Notes: generated by a model from the sequence alone, not told the origin. Counted from the stretch's first letter, positions 31,137 through 42,359 are shown. The stretch: 64,000 bases of DNA from Prorocentrum cordatum (GCA_963575745.1 CAUYUJ010005647.1:1-64000), one strand, 5' to 3'. Made by a program: numbers and translations.

Positions 31137-34100
31137 CTGCCACCTGAGTGTTAAGTCCGATGATACGCAGCTTCAAGCGATGGATGTGCAGCGGGTTGCA
31201 CGCGCAGGTGGGCACATGCTTCTGGGCGTGCAGCCTGTCGACGACCCAGTATTTAATCTGATTGAACTGATCGTCCAGGAGCGCCGAAGGCATCACCGAG
31301 CATGCCCTGTCGTATACGATGCAGTTGACCTTCGGATACTGCGGGAGAACACGGAGGATTGTGGACTTGACCACATCGTTGCCCTCTGGCGCAGTCTGCT
31401 CGGTCACGGCCACCACGCGGCCGCTCGTGGTCAGAAGCATAAACCACCCGTTGTTGTGGTGTAGAGACCTCGGGGTTTTGCGCTTCGTGCCAGCCTTGGT
31501 CACCGCGGGCTTCTTAATCACGGCGGCTCTCTTCGCGACAGGCTTGGGCTTGGAACGGGCCTTCGCGGTAGCGGGCTTTTTCATCAGGGCCTTCCCAGCG
31601 AACTTGCGAGCAGCCGAAGGCCTCTTCAGCACTTTCCCTCCTGGAAGGCCGCAGCCGCCGTTGCAGCGCACCAGCACCTTCTCGTGTCCGTCGCCCACTA
31701 GCTCAGTAACGCAAGCGGAATTGGCGGGCGGATAGACGCGCTGGTGGAGGTGATCGTCGTATGTTCTCAGAGCGCTCTCGCTGATGTCCTCCTCCACGTA
31801 GATGTCAAGATGCTTGTCGAGCGGTTCCAACTCCTGCACGGCCAGCGCATACATGATAGCATGGCCGTGAAGTTTACGCATGTCGAAAGGGAACTCTTTC
31901 CCCTGCCAACCGCTGCCGTCGCCGTCGTCAAAGACATCCTTCTGGACCCAGTCTGCGCCCCTGGCCGAGACGAAGTTCCTGAACAACATTGCCTCGTAGT
32001 ACCGCACGTATCTCATGGTGAAGCCGCGCTTGCTCGAGATGAAGAGGACTCCGGCGCACTCCAGGTCGGCGAGAGTAGCAGTGTTCTTCTTGCGCCCCCC
32101 GACCCACACGAAGTTGGGGCCGTATGTCAATCGACACTTCTTGCTATTGCACTGCCAGGGCGTGACCGTCACTGTCGTCGTCGCGGTGTGGAGGTCATGG
32201 ACGATGGCCTCGTGAGTCGTATCGCCCTTCTTGCAGAGCCTGCATCCACATACGCAGAATTCCATGTGCGTCTCGAACTCGTCGGCGATGTCCTGCCGCA
32301 GACCCTTGCCCTTGGTGTAGGGCGCGCCGCCGCTGCAGACGCTGCAGCTCGAACCGCCGAGAGCGTCGCCCAGCCAACAACGATGTTCTCGCATGATCAG
32401 AATGCGGAGGTACCGAGCCTCGCCGCCAAAATCTTCCTCCAGGGACTGCGCCATGGATGCGAGCATGGTGGATGCGGGCCGATCAACGCCCCTTGCATTG
32501 CGAATGCTGATAGCGTATGTGAACAATGCCTCCTGCGCATCTAGGAACGCCTCCGTGTCGATGCGCTCCACTGAGTGCTCTGGCAGCACTGCGATCTGAA
32601 ATGAACCAGGAAGAGGTCGCGGATCGCCTCCGTAGTAAGTGAAAGAGAATGGCGCCCTCTCCATGCTCTCCATGTGGCGTCGCCGATCGCGCACTACCCA
32701 GGCAAGCCCCACGGCGCCGAGAGCGCGCAGTTCCTGAAAACAACGCGAATGCCCCGCCCGAGCAAACTGCTCGTCTGGAATCCCCGCAGGAGTGCCCATT
32801 CCGCCCACTGAATTCCACGGCGTGTTTGGCACGTCTGGCAAGGCGCTGCTCCGGCGAAGTAGCAGTGGCCGGGGACGCTGTCTCATGAGGTGCATCAACA
32901 AAGACGCGGAGCGGCTGTACCGGCACTCCATATCCGTTATCAAGCTGACGAACTCGCCCTCGGAGCTGATGGTCCCGTCGCGAAGTTGGACGTACGCGAG
33001 TTGCTGCTCACGGTCGAACGCGCTCAGCTGCGTGCCGCCGACATGGTAAACCTGCCCCTGCTCCCACAAGAAGTCATTCGATCTCCTGGCCGCAGCTGCG
33101 TTGGCGCCCCCCAGCGAATCGCCAAATGGCGTAATCGTAAAGGTAACTCCGTAAGCTTCGCCGACCTCCTCGAGCACGCCGGTGATGAGATCCAGATCGT
33201 CGGGAGACGCAACAACTACCGCCCCGTCGAACATGTAGGAATTGAGCCGCAGGTCTGGCACTCTCCTCACGAGCTCGGACTCCGCGCGGCTCAGGATGTC
33301 ATCCTCTATGCTCGAAAGCGCGAAGTGTAGGCGCGTCACCTCGGGGTGGTCTCTGTCGCTAAACATGCCTTGCAGGTATGCAAACTGCGGCAGATCCAAC
33401 GCGACCCTCGTGGCCGCGCGCACTTCGACGGCCAAGTTCCACAGGCATGGGAGGTCGTTCTGAGGGGCGCCCCAATGGACGATTCGGATCAACTGCTTCT
33501 TGGCGTGGCGCGGATCGCTGGCTCCCATGAAATAGTCAGCATAGAAGCTGCGCCACTCTCGATGGTGCTGCCAGAAGGAGAACAGAGTCTGGAAGTCGCT
33601 GAGGTCCGACACGTTCTGCTTCAGCAAATTGCACATCAAGCTGACGAAGGAGTTGTCGATGTCAAAATCGAAGAAAACACGCCCTGAATTCCACGACGAC
33701 CCTGCTTCTCTGCAGAAGGCTGACTGCCTGGCAAGGCGCGGCAAGTTCATCTGAGCGCTTGGCCCGCGGGCGTATCTACGCCCTGGGATGCCGTGCTTTC
33801 TATAATACTGCACATCGATGCCGGCCATGTCGCCATCTCTCTCTCCCTGCCGAAATCTGGCGAGCACGCTGTTGATGCGGTCTAAATCACCGGCGATCGT
33901 GCCAGATGCCACGTCTCCCTCAAGTTGTATCAAGTTGATCCATTCTTTCAGTGTTCCCGCGGGCTGATCGTCATGGTCGGCGGCTCTTGCAAGGCCTCGG
34001 AAGTCGGGTATGTCGGCCGTGGCCTCATACAACTCTTCCTTGCACTCCCACACGGGGCGCCACGCCGCAAAGCCGCCCCCGAAGAATCCGATGCCGCCGT

Positions 34101-35832
34101 GCGCGTGAAGCAACGCCTCAAACTTCTGGTGATCTACTTGGAGGAGCTGGAAAGCGTTACTGTCGGAGTGCCGGCGAATCAAGTGAGGCCAGAGGTTGAT
34201 GGCCTTCTCCAAATTGTCAGCTCTGGTGCTCTTGCCCGCGCCCGGTCTCCACGCCCCCGGCACGTTCTTCATGTATTTGTTCACTTCGTATTTCTTCACG
34301 AATCGTCGCTGCCAGGCGTCCTCGTGAGCACTTATCACCACTTTCTTGGCGGCCTCAATGGCGAGATTTTCGGCGCGCTCGCTCATCAACCCAGGCGGCG
34401 CGTCCAAGCCTCCGTTGGCCATTTGCGCCGCGAGCCGGCGCGTGGCAGCCCGCAGTTCCTCGTTCGGCATCATCAGTATTTGCCTGAGCTCGTCGACGGT
34501 TTTCGATTTAATCAAAGGGATAATGTACATGGTGATGTATGCAAATCTAACTTCTGGGCTGCTCAAGAATTCGGATAAGTCTGCATCCTCGGGGAAGACT
34601 CTATCGTCAACGCTGACCTTTGCACGGTCGGCCGAGAAAGTCGCGGTTAGTTCGACGCAAATGATGCGACGAAGCCATGCCCGCAATAAGTCTAATCTCT
34701 CTGGGTCGCCCGCCAGGGAAGGGCACGCCATGTTCGTCTCCCAAAACTTCGCGCACTTATCCCAGCGGAAGTATTCTGTAACTCTGCCAAACAGGGCACG
34801 GCGCGCAATTCTTTCCCCAGAAATCCAACACTTCAGAATGTGCTCAATAAGAGAAACTCCAGGGGCGCATTCCTGGACGGTGAGGACTTTAGCAAATGCT
34901 ACTTGGCCGCCCTGTTTTCGGAACTCTTCCTTTACCTGGAATGCCTCCGACGAGATCGTGGTTGCATGATCCCCGAAAACGTTGTTCCTCAATATCGTCC
35001 TTGCAGATTTCGAATTGCCCCCGGTGCCTGTGTACCATATCAGAACAGGCGGCATCGCGACGCCCATGAATGCCAAACACTCCATGGCAAGATCCGCTTC
35101 TCGGCCTGCATCGGCCCCCGCATACGAGGTGCACATTATCAGCCGAAGCCGATCCACGATGTGATCGGGGATGACGCATCCAAGGTCGCCAGGGATACCG
35201 AAGTAGCAATTGTTGTCCATCCCCTTGGGGATCTGCTGCACTCTCTCGTTTTGAGGCACACCTGGCCTGGCGTCGAAAACCACCGCGGCGTCGTCGAACG
35301 TAACGGGGCTGCGCCCCGTCGTCGTCGGTCGGGGCGTCTTCAACCAGCTCCCGAATGAATCCACCAGATCTTTTGCCGACGCCTTGCTGGTGAAGCGGCC
35401 CGTGATGCTACCAACGGCTCTGCACAGGTCCAGCGCCCACGGAGCGACCTGAGTTCCTCCGGATGGCTTCAGGTCTGCCGACGATACTGGATCCATGCAA
35501 AGGTAATAGTCTTCTCCATTTTCCAAAGACTCCAAAACAACTCTGGTGTCTCGGGCCAGATTTTTCTGCATTGCTTCTCGAAGTAATATCTGAGTCAACG
35601 ACAGCGTCTTCTCGAAGTAACGGAGGGTATCCTGTCGGCGAATCGCAAATACCTCTTTCAGAGCAAATTTCCCGCGGCGAAAAATCCGCCCGCGGATTTC
35701 TGACCGCTCCCCAGAAAAACGCGCACTGGGCTCCGCGCCAGCCTGGGCGCTTTCGATGAGGAAAACAACAGAAAGATGAATTTGCGATTCGCCCGTCCTC
35801 TTGCAATTCTTCAACTCGCCAGAAAGCGCCAT
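31125..35832 (-). CDS. SF3 helicase, PolA-like palm and KDZ transposase fusion
   Basis: One open frame of about 1570 residues (numbered from ATG 35832). Residues 263-370 carry an SF3 (D5/P4-type) helicase: Walker A TGTGGNSKSA (269-276, near 35005-35028), a B-like strand KVLTVQECAPG, and SGERIARRALFG with FWETNM (motif C region). Residues 718-905 resemble a family-A DNA polymerase palm: motif A VFFDFDIDNSFVSLM, motif B RHAKKQLIRIVHWG (R-x3-K-x7-W-G), SSIEDDILSRAE, motif C YMFDGAVV. Residues 1163-1240 hold CxxC clusters (CVCGCRLC, WQCNSKKCRLTYGPN). A KRPS/KKPA basic linker (1403-1441) precedes the KDZ core: VYDRAC, VDRLHAQKHVPTC, NTQVAEQCF with D1508, D1532 and E1566. It continues the upstream frame at 35.8-38.6 kb. 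Transposase and helicase calls are firm; the polymerase call is tentative. Confidence 0.65.
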
Positions 35833-38060
35833 TGCGGTAATGGTAGACGCCGTCTGGGTGGGCTCTGTAGCGCGGCCCCATCATGATGGCGGCGAGGCGC
35901 GTCACCAGGTGGTCGTTCCCCACCTTGACGTGCGGCTTCTCGATTAGGAAGAGGCCCGACACAAGCAGAGCATCCCTGAATAATCCAGTTGGAGGAACTC
36001 CCCACGAATCTAGGATGCTGTTTGTTTCCTGAGTCACTCGTCTGATTGAGCTCCCCATGTCCTCTGGGCCCTCCTCTCGGTCTGCCTGAGTCGACACAGA
36101 GCCTCGCATCTGAACCAGTTGCGCAAAGCGCTCTGGCTCCCAGCGTCGGAGCACATCGGCCCCATCGGCGCCAGTCGAGCTCCCCGCGACGCGCCCGTCG
36201 CGTCCTTGCCGAGCGGCCCTGGCAGACGCACTGGGCGCGCCCTCTCTTCTCGGTGAACGGCTCGAGTCCCGCGGCTCTCGCTTCACTGAGGCGCGCGCTC
36301 GATCGCTCTGTGCGCCGTCCTCCCGCTTGACGCGGAGAAGTCGTTGCTGCCCAGCGCGCGAGGCATGGGCCTCGAGCGCGTTTCCACCTCGGAGAAATCG
36401 GAGCTGCTGGGTGCCTGGGCGGGAGGCGACCTCGTCCTTGTCCAGGAACTTCCAACCGATTTCCTGCGGCAGGTTCGACTGCCAGGACGCTTCAAAAGGG
36501 ATCTGGTACGTGCCAGACACGTTGTTCCACGCGGACAGCTGCATTCCGACGCCCAGGCATAGTTCTCCGGCGAAAACAACGGGGCGCTCCGCAGCCAGAG
36601 CAGAGTGCCCCCCCGCCTCACCAAACATAGCCGGCTCTGTGTTCAGGAGACGGAAGAAGTCCTCGTCGAGACACTTCACCGCGGCGTACGACCCCTCAGG
36701 CAACTGCGCGTCCTCGATCATAGCGAAGTCCGACCACGAGCATTGCGCAGCGCCAGGGCAACTCAACCGGCTGAATCTCGTCGCCTCAATGCATCCCTGG
36801 CGAAAGCGCGCCTGCACCATCGACAGACCGACGTTCGTCATGGGCGGGCCCCTCGCCATCTCCAGCAAGTTCATTGGTGCAGCGCGCCTTTGAAGTAACG
36901 TTGGGAAGATATCGGGCTGCTCTCGCTTCACATCGGTGCCCACTTCTTGCTCGACAGTTGGGCGCCTTCCCGCTCCGCCAATACTGTCTTCTTCGCTCTC
37001 TGTGTCGCCCGCGCCCGCCTCGCGGCCAGTGCCGAGAAAGGCAGCCCCCCGATGACCCGCTGGGGGCGGCGGCGCAGCAGCGCTGCTTGCCGCGCGGCCC
37101 GACGCTACCCATGCCTGAAAGGCGATATCGAAGTGGTGCTCATGTACACGGAGAACACGCGAGGCTTCTTCCTCTTCCCGAGCCGCAGTGCCTGGTGGCG
37201 GAGGCGCCGCAGTGGTCTCCGAGGCCGCTACTGGATCCTTCTCTCGCTGGAGCTTCGCTTCAGCCTGAGCAGCTGTCTCCTGGAGAACGCGCGCGGCTTC
37301 TTCCTCTCCCCGAGCCGCAGTGCCTGGTGGCGGAGGCGCCGCAGTGGTCTCCGAGGCTTGGTCTCGTTCTTCGGCATTGGCATCAACGATTTGGTAGATT
37401 TTCCAACGCCACGTAGAGCTCTTCTCCTCCTCTGTGAAGGGCTTGAAAGAGCTGGCCTTATTCGTGTCCGCCAGGAGTAATTCACCATCCACTTTCTTGA
37501 GAGCCTGGAAATGCGCCACGGTGCCCAAATCAGTTCTCTTTGCAGGATCAAAGATAACGTACTTGGAAGTGTCATCGACGGCCGAAATGCCACCGCTCAC
37601 TTTTTGTATAGACTTGCCGAAGGGCGCGAGCATCTGGTTGCCGTGCTTCTGAGCCCAGCACGGCCCGTCGGCCACGTAGGGCACCTTGTAGCGGTGAGCT
37701 CTGAGGGCATCAACAAGGCAGACATCCTTGAAATATCCCTCGTTGGTCTCCTTTGGGGGACGAACAGATACCGATGCCGCTACTCCGCGGACCTCTCCAG
37801 GGGCGCCTTCTGAGCAGAATGCCGAAGCGAATCCAGCCGCGGCGACGAGGGCTCTCCAGGACGAGCAGCGGTACGGGCGCCTGTTCCTCCGAAGATCCTC
37901 GCCCTTGTCCGCAGGCGGCTGAACTGCGCGGCGGCGCCTGGTCGGACCCATCACCGCGGTCGGCGTGTAATCGGTGCCCGCGCAGCCGAATTCCAGGAGG
38001 ATCTCGTCTATCTTTCCGATGTCTGAGGGAACGCCGCCGCTGGCCCCGCGCTGGCTGATC
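35800..38060 (-). CDS. Same giant gene: peptidase-like and linker part
   Basis: Frame from ASGGVPSDIGKIDEILLEFG to DGVYHYRNGAFWRVEELQED, which is the short segment normally just before D5/P4 helicases. After intron 37751-37897 comes ETNEGYFKDVCLVDALRAHR, VIFDPAKRTDLG, TVAHFQALKKVDGELLLAD. The spacing C (37720), H (37513), D (37468) with HFQAL and LLLAD strands suggests a papain-like cysteine peptidase, unproven. Two ETTAAPPPPGTAAR repeats follow in an E/A-rich helix (37.15-37.35 kb), then VKREQPDIFPTLLQ and SPGAAQCSWSDFAMIEDAQL-like ordered sequence with repeated VKRE motifs. Joins to its neighbours need frame changes near 38050 and 35800. Confidence 0.5.
37751..37897 (-). mobile_element. Introner copy A inside the giant gene (GA-AG intron)
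   Basis: Coding strand: GGGCGAG then GATCTTCGG at the left border and CCCCCAAAG then GAGACCAAC at the right. Removing 147 bases joins ...DKGE to ETNEGYF in frame. AGGA is present at both borders. The ends are an imperfect inverted repeat (15 of 22: ACGAACAGATACCGATGCCG against its partner). The core GGACCTCTCCAGGGGCG and CGAAGCGAATCCAGC matches copies at 45616-45780 and 56432-56593. It is antisense to the gene relative to copy B. Confidence 0.6.
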
Positions 38061-38582
38061 CCCGTTGACCGGCGAGTCGCCTTCTTGCGGGGCGCGCGCG
38101 TCGGCTGCAGAATCCGTTTGTTGGTTTGCACTCTCAACTTCCTCTTCTGACGTACTCATGTGCGTCAGGCGGAATTTCGCTATCTCGGCCTCTGACGCAG
38201 GTCTCCAATTGGCCCACTTCATGCGCGTGCCGACGGGATTCTGCGTGAAGCCCCACGCAGGTGCACTGCGGTAGCGGCGGTTCCAATACTCGAGGTCGGC
38301 GACGAGCATGTTGTGCGTTTTTGGGTCCATCGGCAGCGGGCGGGCATTGCCATTCTCAGTCGGAAGACGCGGCGCCTCCGCCTCCAACCCCTGGAGGGGC
38401 ATCATCGGAACGGCGCCCATGCTCGCGCGGGGCGTCTGGCGGCTCGCTGGCGGGGCCGAGGCACTGCGCTGCGAGGCCATCTGGGTCTCGCAAGTGAGGT
38501 TGATGAACGTGTTCTTCACCTCCACGCACGCGGGCCCCACCGACTGGTTACGAGCGGGGGAACGACCCCGGACAAACGCCAT
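38040..38582 (-). CDS. N-terminus of the giant gene
   Basis: ATG at 38582 opens MAFVRGRSPARNQSVGPACV, then EVKNTFINL at 38519-38496 and RSASAPP at about 38468-38448. I recall the combination VKNTFI followed by RSxSAPP near the start of many dinoflagellate proteins (memory, unverified). The frame continues DPKTHNMLVADLEYWNRRYR, SAPAWGFTQNPVGTRMKWAN, WRPASEAEIAKFRLTHMSTS and an acidic/polar linker until about 38050, where the next frame takes over. Confidence 0.5.
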
Positions 38583-38814
38583 GGTTTCCACGAAAGTGCT
38601 TTGCAGTACAGAGAACAAGAGTACCTCGAATGCACAGAGCGTGGGCGAGTATGATGAGCACGACACAGATGTCTGCAAATCAGAACTTGAGCAAAAATGG
38701 TTACGGCGGCAGATTACTCTTCTCACAACGTGCAATGATGAGACAATGGTAAGCAGAACGCAGTATCGACCTGCACAGCTACCTGTCGTTGTCCCGTGGG
38801 CTGTCCCGCACTGA

Positions 38815-38965
38815 CCCGCGAGGTCGCCGCGCGGGTTGTCCCGTGGGCTTGCCCCGTTGGCTGCCCCGTCTATCGTCCCATAGTTGTCCTGCGGATTGCC
38901 CCGCGGGTTGCCCCGCGGGTCGCATCGTGGATTGTCCCGCGGGTTGCCCCGTGGATTGTCATCTG
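38815..38965. repeat. CCCGCGGGTTGTCC-type short tandem repeat
   Basis: Units of 10-15 bases built on TTGCCCCGCGGG and TTGTCCCGTGGG, just upstream of the giant gene's ATG. Confidence 0.7.
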
Positions 38966-39239
38966 GGAGATGCAAAACGAAATGCGCATGGAACATGTAA
39001 TCAAATTGCAGAGTGACATCTACATCGAAATGCACATCGTGCAATTGACGGTCGGGCCATTTTTGTTATGCTCACGCGACTACGGATATAACCCAGGCAT
39101 GGCAAATACGAAGCTGCCATCATGACTAAACACTCATCGCCGCAAGTCAACAATTATATTACATTGACCGCACGATCGTCCGCATGATGAAATCAATTTT
39201 GCTTGTTGTGCGCGGGTATCTAAGACGCTTCTGAGACCA

Positions 39240-39475
39240 CCTGGGTTGCTTCCAAGACGGTTCCCAAGATGGTTCCAAGACGGCCCGTGCCCTTCAGCCC
39301 GAAGACGCCTTAGGATGGTTCCAAGACAGTCTAAGCGACTCCCAAGAGGCGGCCCCGAGATGGTTCCAAGACGGCTAAGCGGCTTCTGACACGGAGCCTA
39401 AGGCGGTTCCAAGACGGCCCTCAAGACGCCGTAAGTGGCTTCCAAGAGGCTGCCCAATACGGCTGTCATATTTCT
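39240..39475. repeat. Decamer repeat (TTCCAAGACGG type)
   Basis: GGTTCCAAGACGG, TCCCAAGATGG and related decamers repeat through about 230 bases. Confidence 0.75.
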
Positions 39476-39502
39476 AACGCACACCTCAAACACTGCGCGC
39501 AA

Positions 39503-39975
39503 AGCATCACTTGCGAGATAAGGGCGTTCATTCTTCAAGCGGGGTTGCGTTCCTTTTCCTTGATTTTGCTTGTTTGGAAGTAAAAATTACAAATAGAACA
39601 AAACATGTACAAAAACACTATTTTTCATATTCTTTAAAACCTTTAACAAATTACATGAAACGCATCACTTGCGAGATAAGGGCGTTCATTCTTCAAGCGG
39701 GCCTGCGTTCCTTTTCCTTGAATTTGCTTGTTTTGAATTAGAAAACTACAAATATAAAAAAAAAAATATTAAAACATTATTTTTTCCATATTATGCAAAA
39801 CGCTACAAACGCTGCATGAAACGCATCAATTGCGAGATAAGGGCGTTCGTTCTTCAATCGGGGTTGCGTCTCTTTACGTTGAATTTGCTTGCTTTGAATG
39901 CAGAACTACAAATAGAGCAAACAAATATAAAACACTATTTTCCATATTTTGCAAAACGCTACAAAAACTGCTCGG
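39503..39975. repeat. 158-160-bp tandem repeat, three copies
   Basis: GCATCACTTGCGAGATAAGG starts copies at about 39503 and 39662, and GCATCAATTGCGAGATAAGG at about 39822. Each goes on through GGGCGTTC, TTGCTTG and an AT-rich tail. The repeat is clearly AT-richer than its surroundings. Confidence 0.85.
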
Positions 39976-40119
39976 CCCCCCCCCCAGCGACCCCCCAAAA
40001 CGGTCAAAACGTGATGCCTACTAGCACTAGTACTAGTCGTAGTGATGGCCGCGCGTGTGAATGTAGTGGTATCAGGAGAGGCCGTTGTCCGAATGCTAAT
40101 ATATCATAGTCGCAGTAGT

Positions 40120-40142
40120 GGTGGTAATAGTAGTAGCCGTAC

Positions 40143-40178
<36 letters not shown>

Positions 40179-40258
40179 CAGCAGTAGTAGTAGTAGTAGT
40201 AGTAGTGGTAGTAGTAGTAGTCGTAGTAGTAGTAGTAGTCGTAGCAGCAGCAGGCGCA
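40120..40258. repeat. (AGT)n microsatellite
   Basis: About 115 bases of AGT triplets with GGT, CGT and AGC variants. Confidence 0.95.
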
Positions 40259-40392
40259 GCAGGGGGCAGAAGGAGGCACACGGGAAGAGGAGATGAGGGG
40301 CGCGGCTCCCCAGGGGGGCATAGCAAAATGCGATGCCCCTTGTCTACCGCGCTCCGTGGCGCCGCTCGTTGGCTCCCCGCTGGCCAAAAGCT

Positions 40393-41330
40393 CAGGCCTC
40401 CCGCAGCGCCACCTCTGCCTCGAGGTACCGGTTCCGCTGCTGGAGGCGCTGGCACAGCCTCTTGCTCGCGGTCACCTCCTGGTGACAAGCGTGCTTTCCA
40501 CTGCCGCCGCGACAGGCCACGGGCGGACGACCTGCGGTAGCGCCCTGCTGTGCGAGATGCTAATCGCACCCACCAGTCGTTACCGCGCGTCCGCCGCCCG
40601 TGGTCTTCGTAGCATTTGTGAAAAATATGCCAGAGGGCCTTGTCGCGCACCAAGTTCTTGCGCAGCTTCTCTTTCTCCTTCGTGAGCGCTCTCTGCGTCG
40701 CGGCCCCCTTCTTCCCCGCTTCCTCGCACTTCTTTTTCTCCTCGGGAGGAGACAGGCGCGGGTCGCGATTTCTGTTGTTGCTGTTGTGTTTTTTACGTTT
40801 AACTGCAGTAGGAATTACCGCCGCGATCCTGAAGGAAGCCGAGCTTCCAGTTCCTGGCCTCCTTCCAGGCGGTCTTCGCCTCGGCCTGCCAAGTCTTCGC
40901 CTCCTCCCGTGCGCTCTGGGCCTTCCGCATGTGCTCGTTGGAGCGTCTCCTGTGGACGAGCCACGAAAGGGAGGCGCCGTCCAATGCCACGCAGAAGCGT
41001 CACGATTCGGAAGCATAGTATATCACTCACGTTGTATACTGCGCTTCCGAATCGTGTCGCTTCTGCGTGGCATTAATTAGACGCTGGGTTGTGGTATGGT
41101 GTTTTTTGTTGCACCATGGTCTTCAAAGCGTCTTCTTTCTTCTGGTGCTGCTCCGTCGCTTTGCGGACCGCCGCGCGGACCTTCTCGAGGGCCGCGCGGC
41201 GGAAGGTCGCCACCAGGCGCTTGGTCCGATCTTGTTGGAGGTAAGCTTCAAGCCTTTTTTTGGCTTGGTACTCCCGGTTCTTCTCAAGTTTCCGAAAGTG
41301 CGCCTCTGTGCCTTTCGCTGGGTTGCCCAT
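40393..41330 (-). CDS. Small multi-exon gene for a basic coiled-coil protein
   Basis: ATG 41330 opens MGNPAKGTEAHFRKLEKNRE, then YQAKKRLEAYLQQDRTKRLV and ALEKVRAAVRKATEQHQKKE (exon to about 41080). After a hairpin insertion come HRRRSNEHMRKAQSAREEAK then TWQAEAKTAWKEARNWKLGF (about 40965-40805), and KKKCEEAGKKGAATQRALTK then EKEKLRKNLVRDKALWHIFH (about 40760-40620). A last piece at about 40485-40393 reads ASKRLCQRLQQRNRYLEAEV then ALREA and TGA. The heptad pattern in every piece predicts one long basic coiled coil. Exon borders are approximate. No family recognised. Confidence 0.5.
40983..41074. mobile_element. 92-bp hairpin insertion
   Basis: AATGCCACGCAGAAGCG plus CACGATTCGGAAGC (40983-41015) faces GCTTCCGAATCGTG plus CGCTTCTGCGTGGCATT (41043-41074). 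The arms are about 32 bases, nearly perfect (one unpaired or mismatched T), around a 26-base AT-rich loop. It separates two exons of the coiled-coil gene. Confidence 0.75.
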
Positions 41331-41379
41331 GCTTCCAGGCAGCGGAGTTCTAGCGGGGGCCTGAGCCTAAACACCTTTT

Positions 41380-41760
41380 TTTTTTTTGCCAATGGCACAA
41401 GTTGCATGCGATTGCTTCCCATTTCCATGTTTTTCCTTCCAGTCCACTCCCCCGTATCCTCCCCCATCCTCCCCCTCCTCCCTCGTCCTCACCCTCCCCG
41501 CCCTTCTCCTCCTCATCACCATCCTGCTCCTGCTCATTCTCCTCATGAGAGGCATGCGTACAAGCGGCCGCAGCAGGCGAGAAATATTATGAGGACGCCG
41601 CCAAATAAAGAACAGTGAAGAAGATGAAAAATGATATGAAGAAGAGTGGAACTGACAATCAGAATAATGATAAAAGGAATAAGAAGAATAAGAAGAAAAA
41701 AAGAAAAAGAAGAATAAGAAGAATAAGAATAACAACACGTACAACATAATATGTATGATC
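41380..41760. other. CCT-rich then AAGAAGAAT-rich DNA
   Basis: CCTCCTC tract to about 41545, then AGAAGAATAAGA low complexity at 41640-41740. No gene. Confidence 0.6.
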
Positions 41761-41769
41761 ATGTAGGGG

Positions 41770-42130
41770 GCAAGTTTCTTAGGTTCCTGGGTTCCTGGGT
41801 TCCTAATTTACTAATTCTTGGATCATGAGTTGTCTAGGTTCTTGGGTTCTTGGTTCCTGAAGTCTTGGGTTCTTAGGTTCTTAAGTTCCTGGGTTCTTAG
41901 GTTCCTGGGTTTCTTAAGTTCCTGAGTTCATGGGTTCCTAAGTTCCTGGGTTTCTGGGTTCGTACGTTCCTGAGTTCCTGGGTTTCTTAGGTTCCTGGGT
42001 TCTTAGGTCCCTGAGTTTCTGGAGTATTAGGTTTCTGGGTTCCTGGGTTCTTGGGTTCCTGGGTTCTTAGGCTCCTGGGTTTCTTATGTTCCTGGGTTCC
42101 TGGGTTCCTAGATTACTGAGTCCCTGAGTT
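41770..42130. repeat. GGGTTCCT tandem repeat
   Basis: About 360 bases of 8-10-base units GGGTTCCT, AGGTTCCT and GGGTTTCTTA. Confidence 0.9.
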
Positions 42131-42359
42131 CCCCAACTCCCTTCCCCTGGATCTGTAGAGGAACAGTGCGATGGGTTGAGCCAGAACCTCGTCGCGGCGC
42201 GACAATGACGCGAAAGAGCGAATGACTGTGAGAACGGAGTGAGGATAACTAATGCTCTACCCCCTTTCCTGTATTCCCCTCGTCCTTTACTCCTCGTCCT
42301 TTCCCTCTACTCGCCCTCCTCTCCTTCCTCCTCATCCTCATCCTACTCCTCGTCTTGGG

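Noticed and set aside
34225-34250. Second Walker-A-like word PGAGKS in the giant gene
   Set aside because: No hydrophobic strand before it and no Walker B partner. The real P-loop is TGTGGNSKSA near 35005-35028.
41770-42130. GGGTTCCT array as a telomere
   Set aside because: The dinoflagellate telomere unit is TTTAGGG. The present units are longer, irregular and internal.
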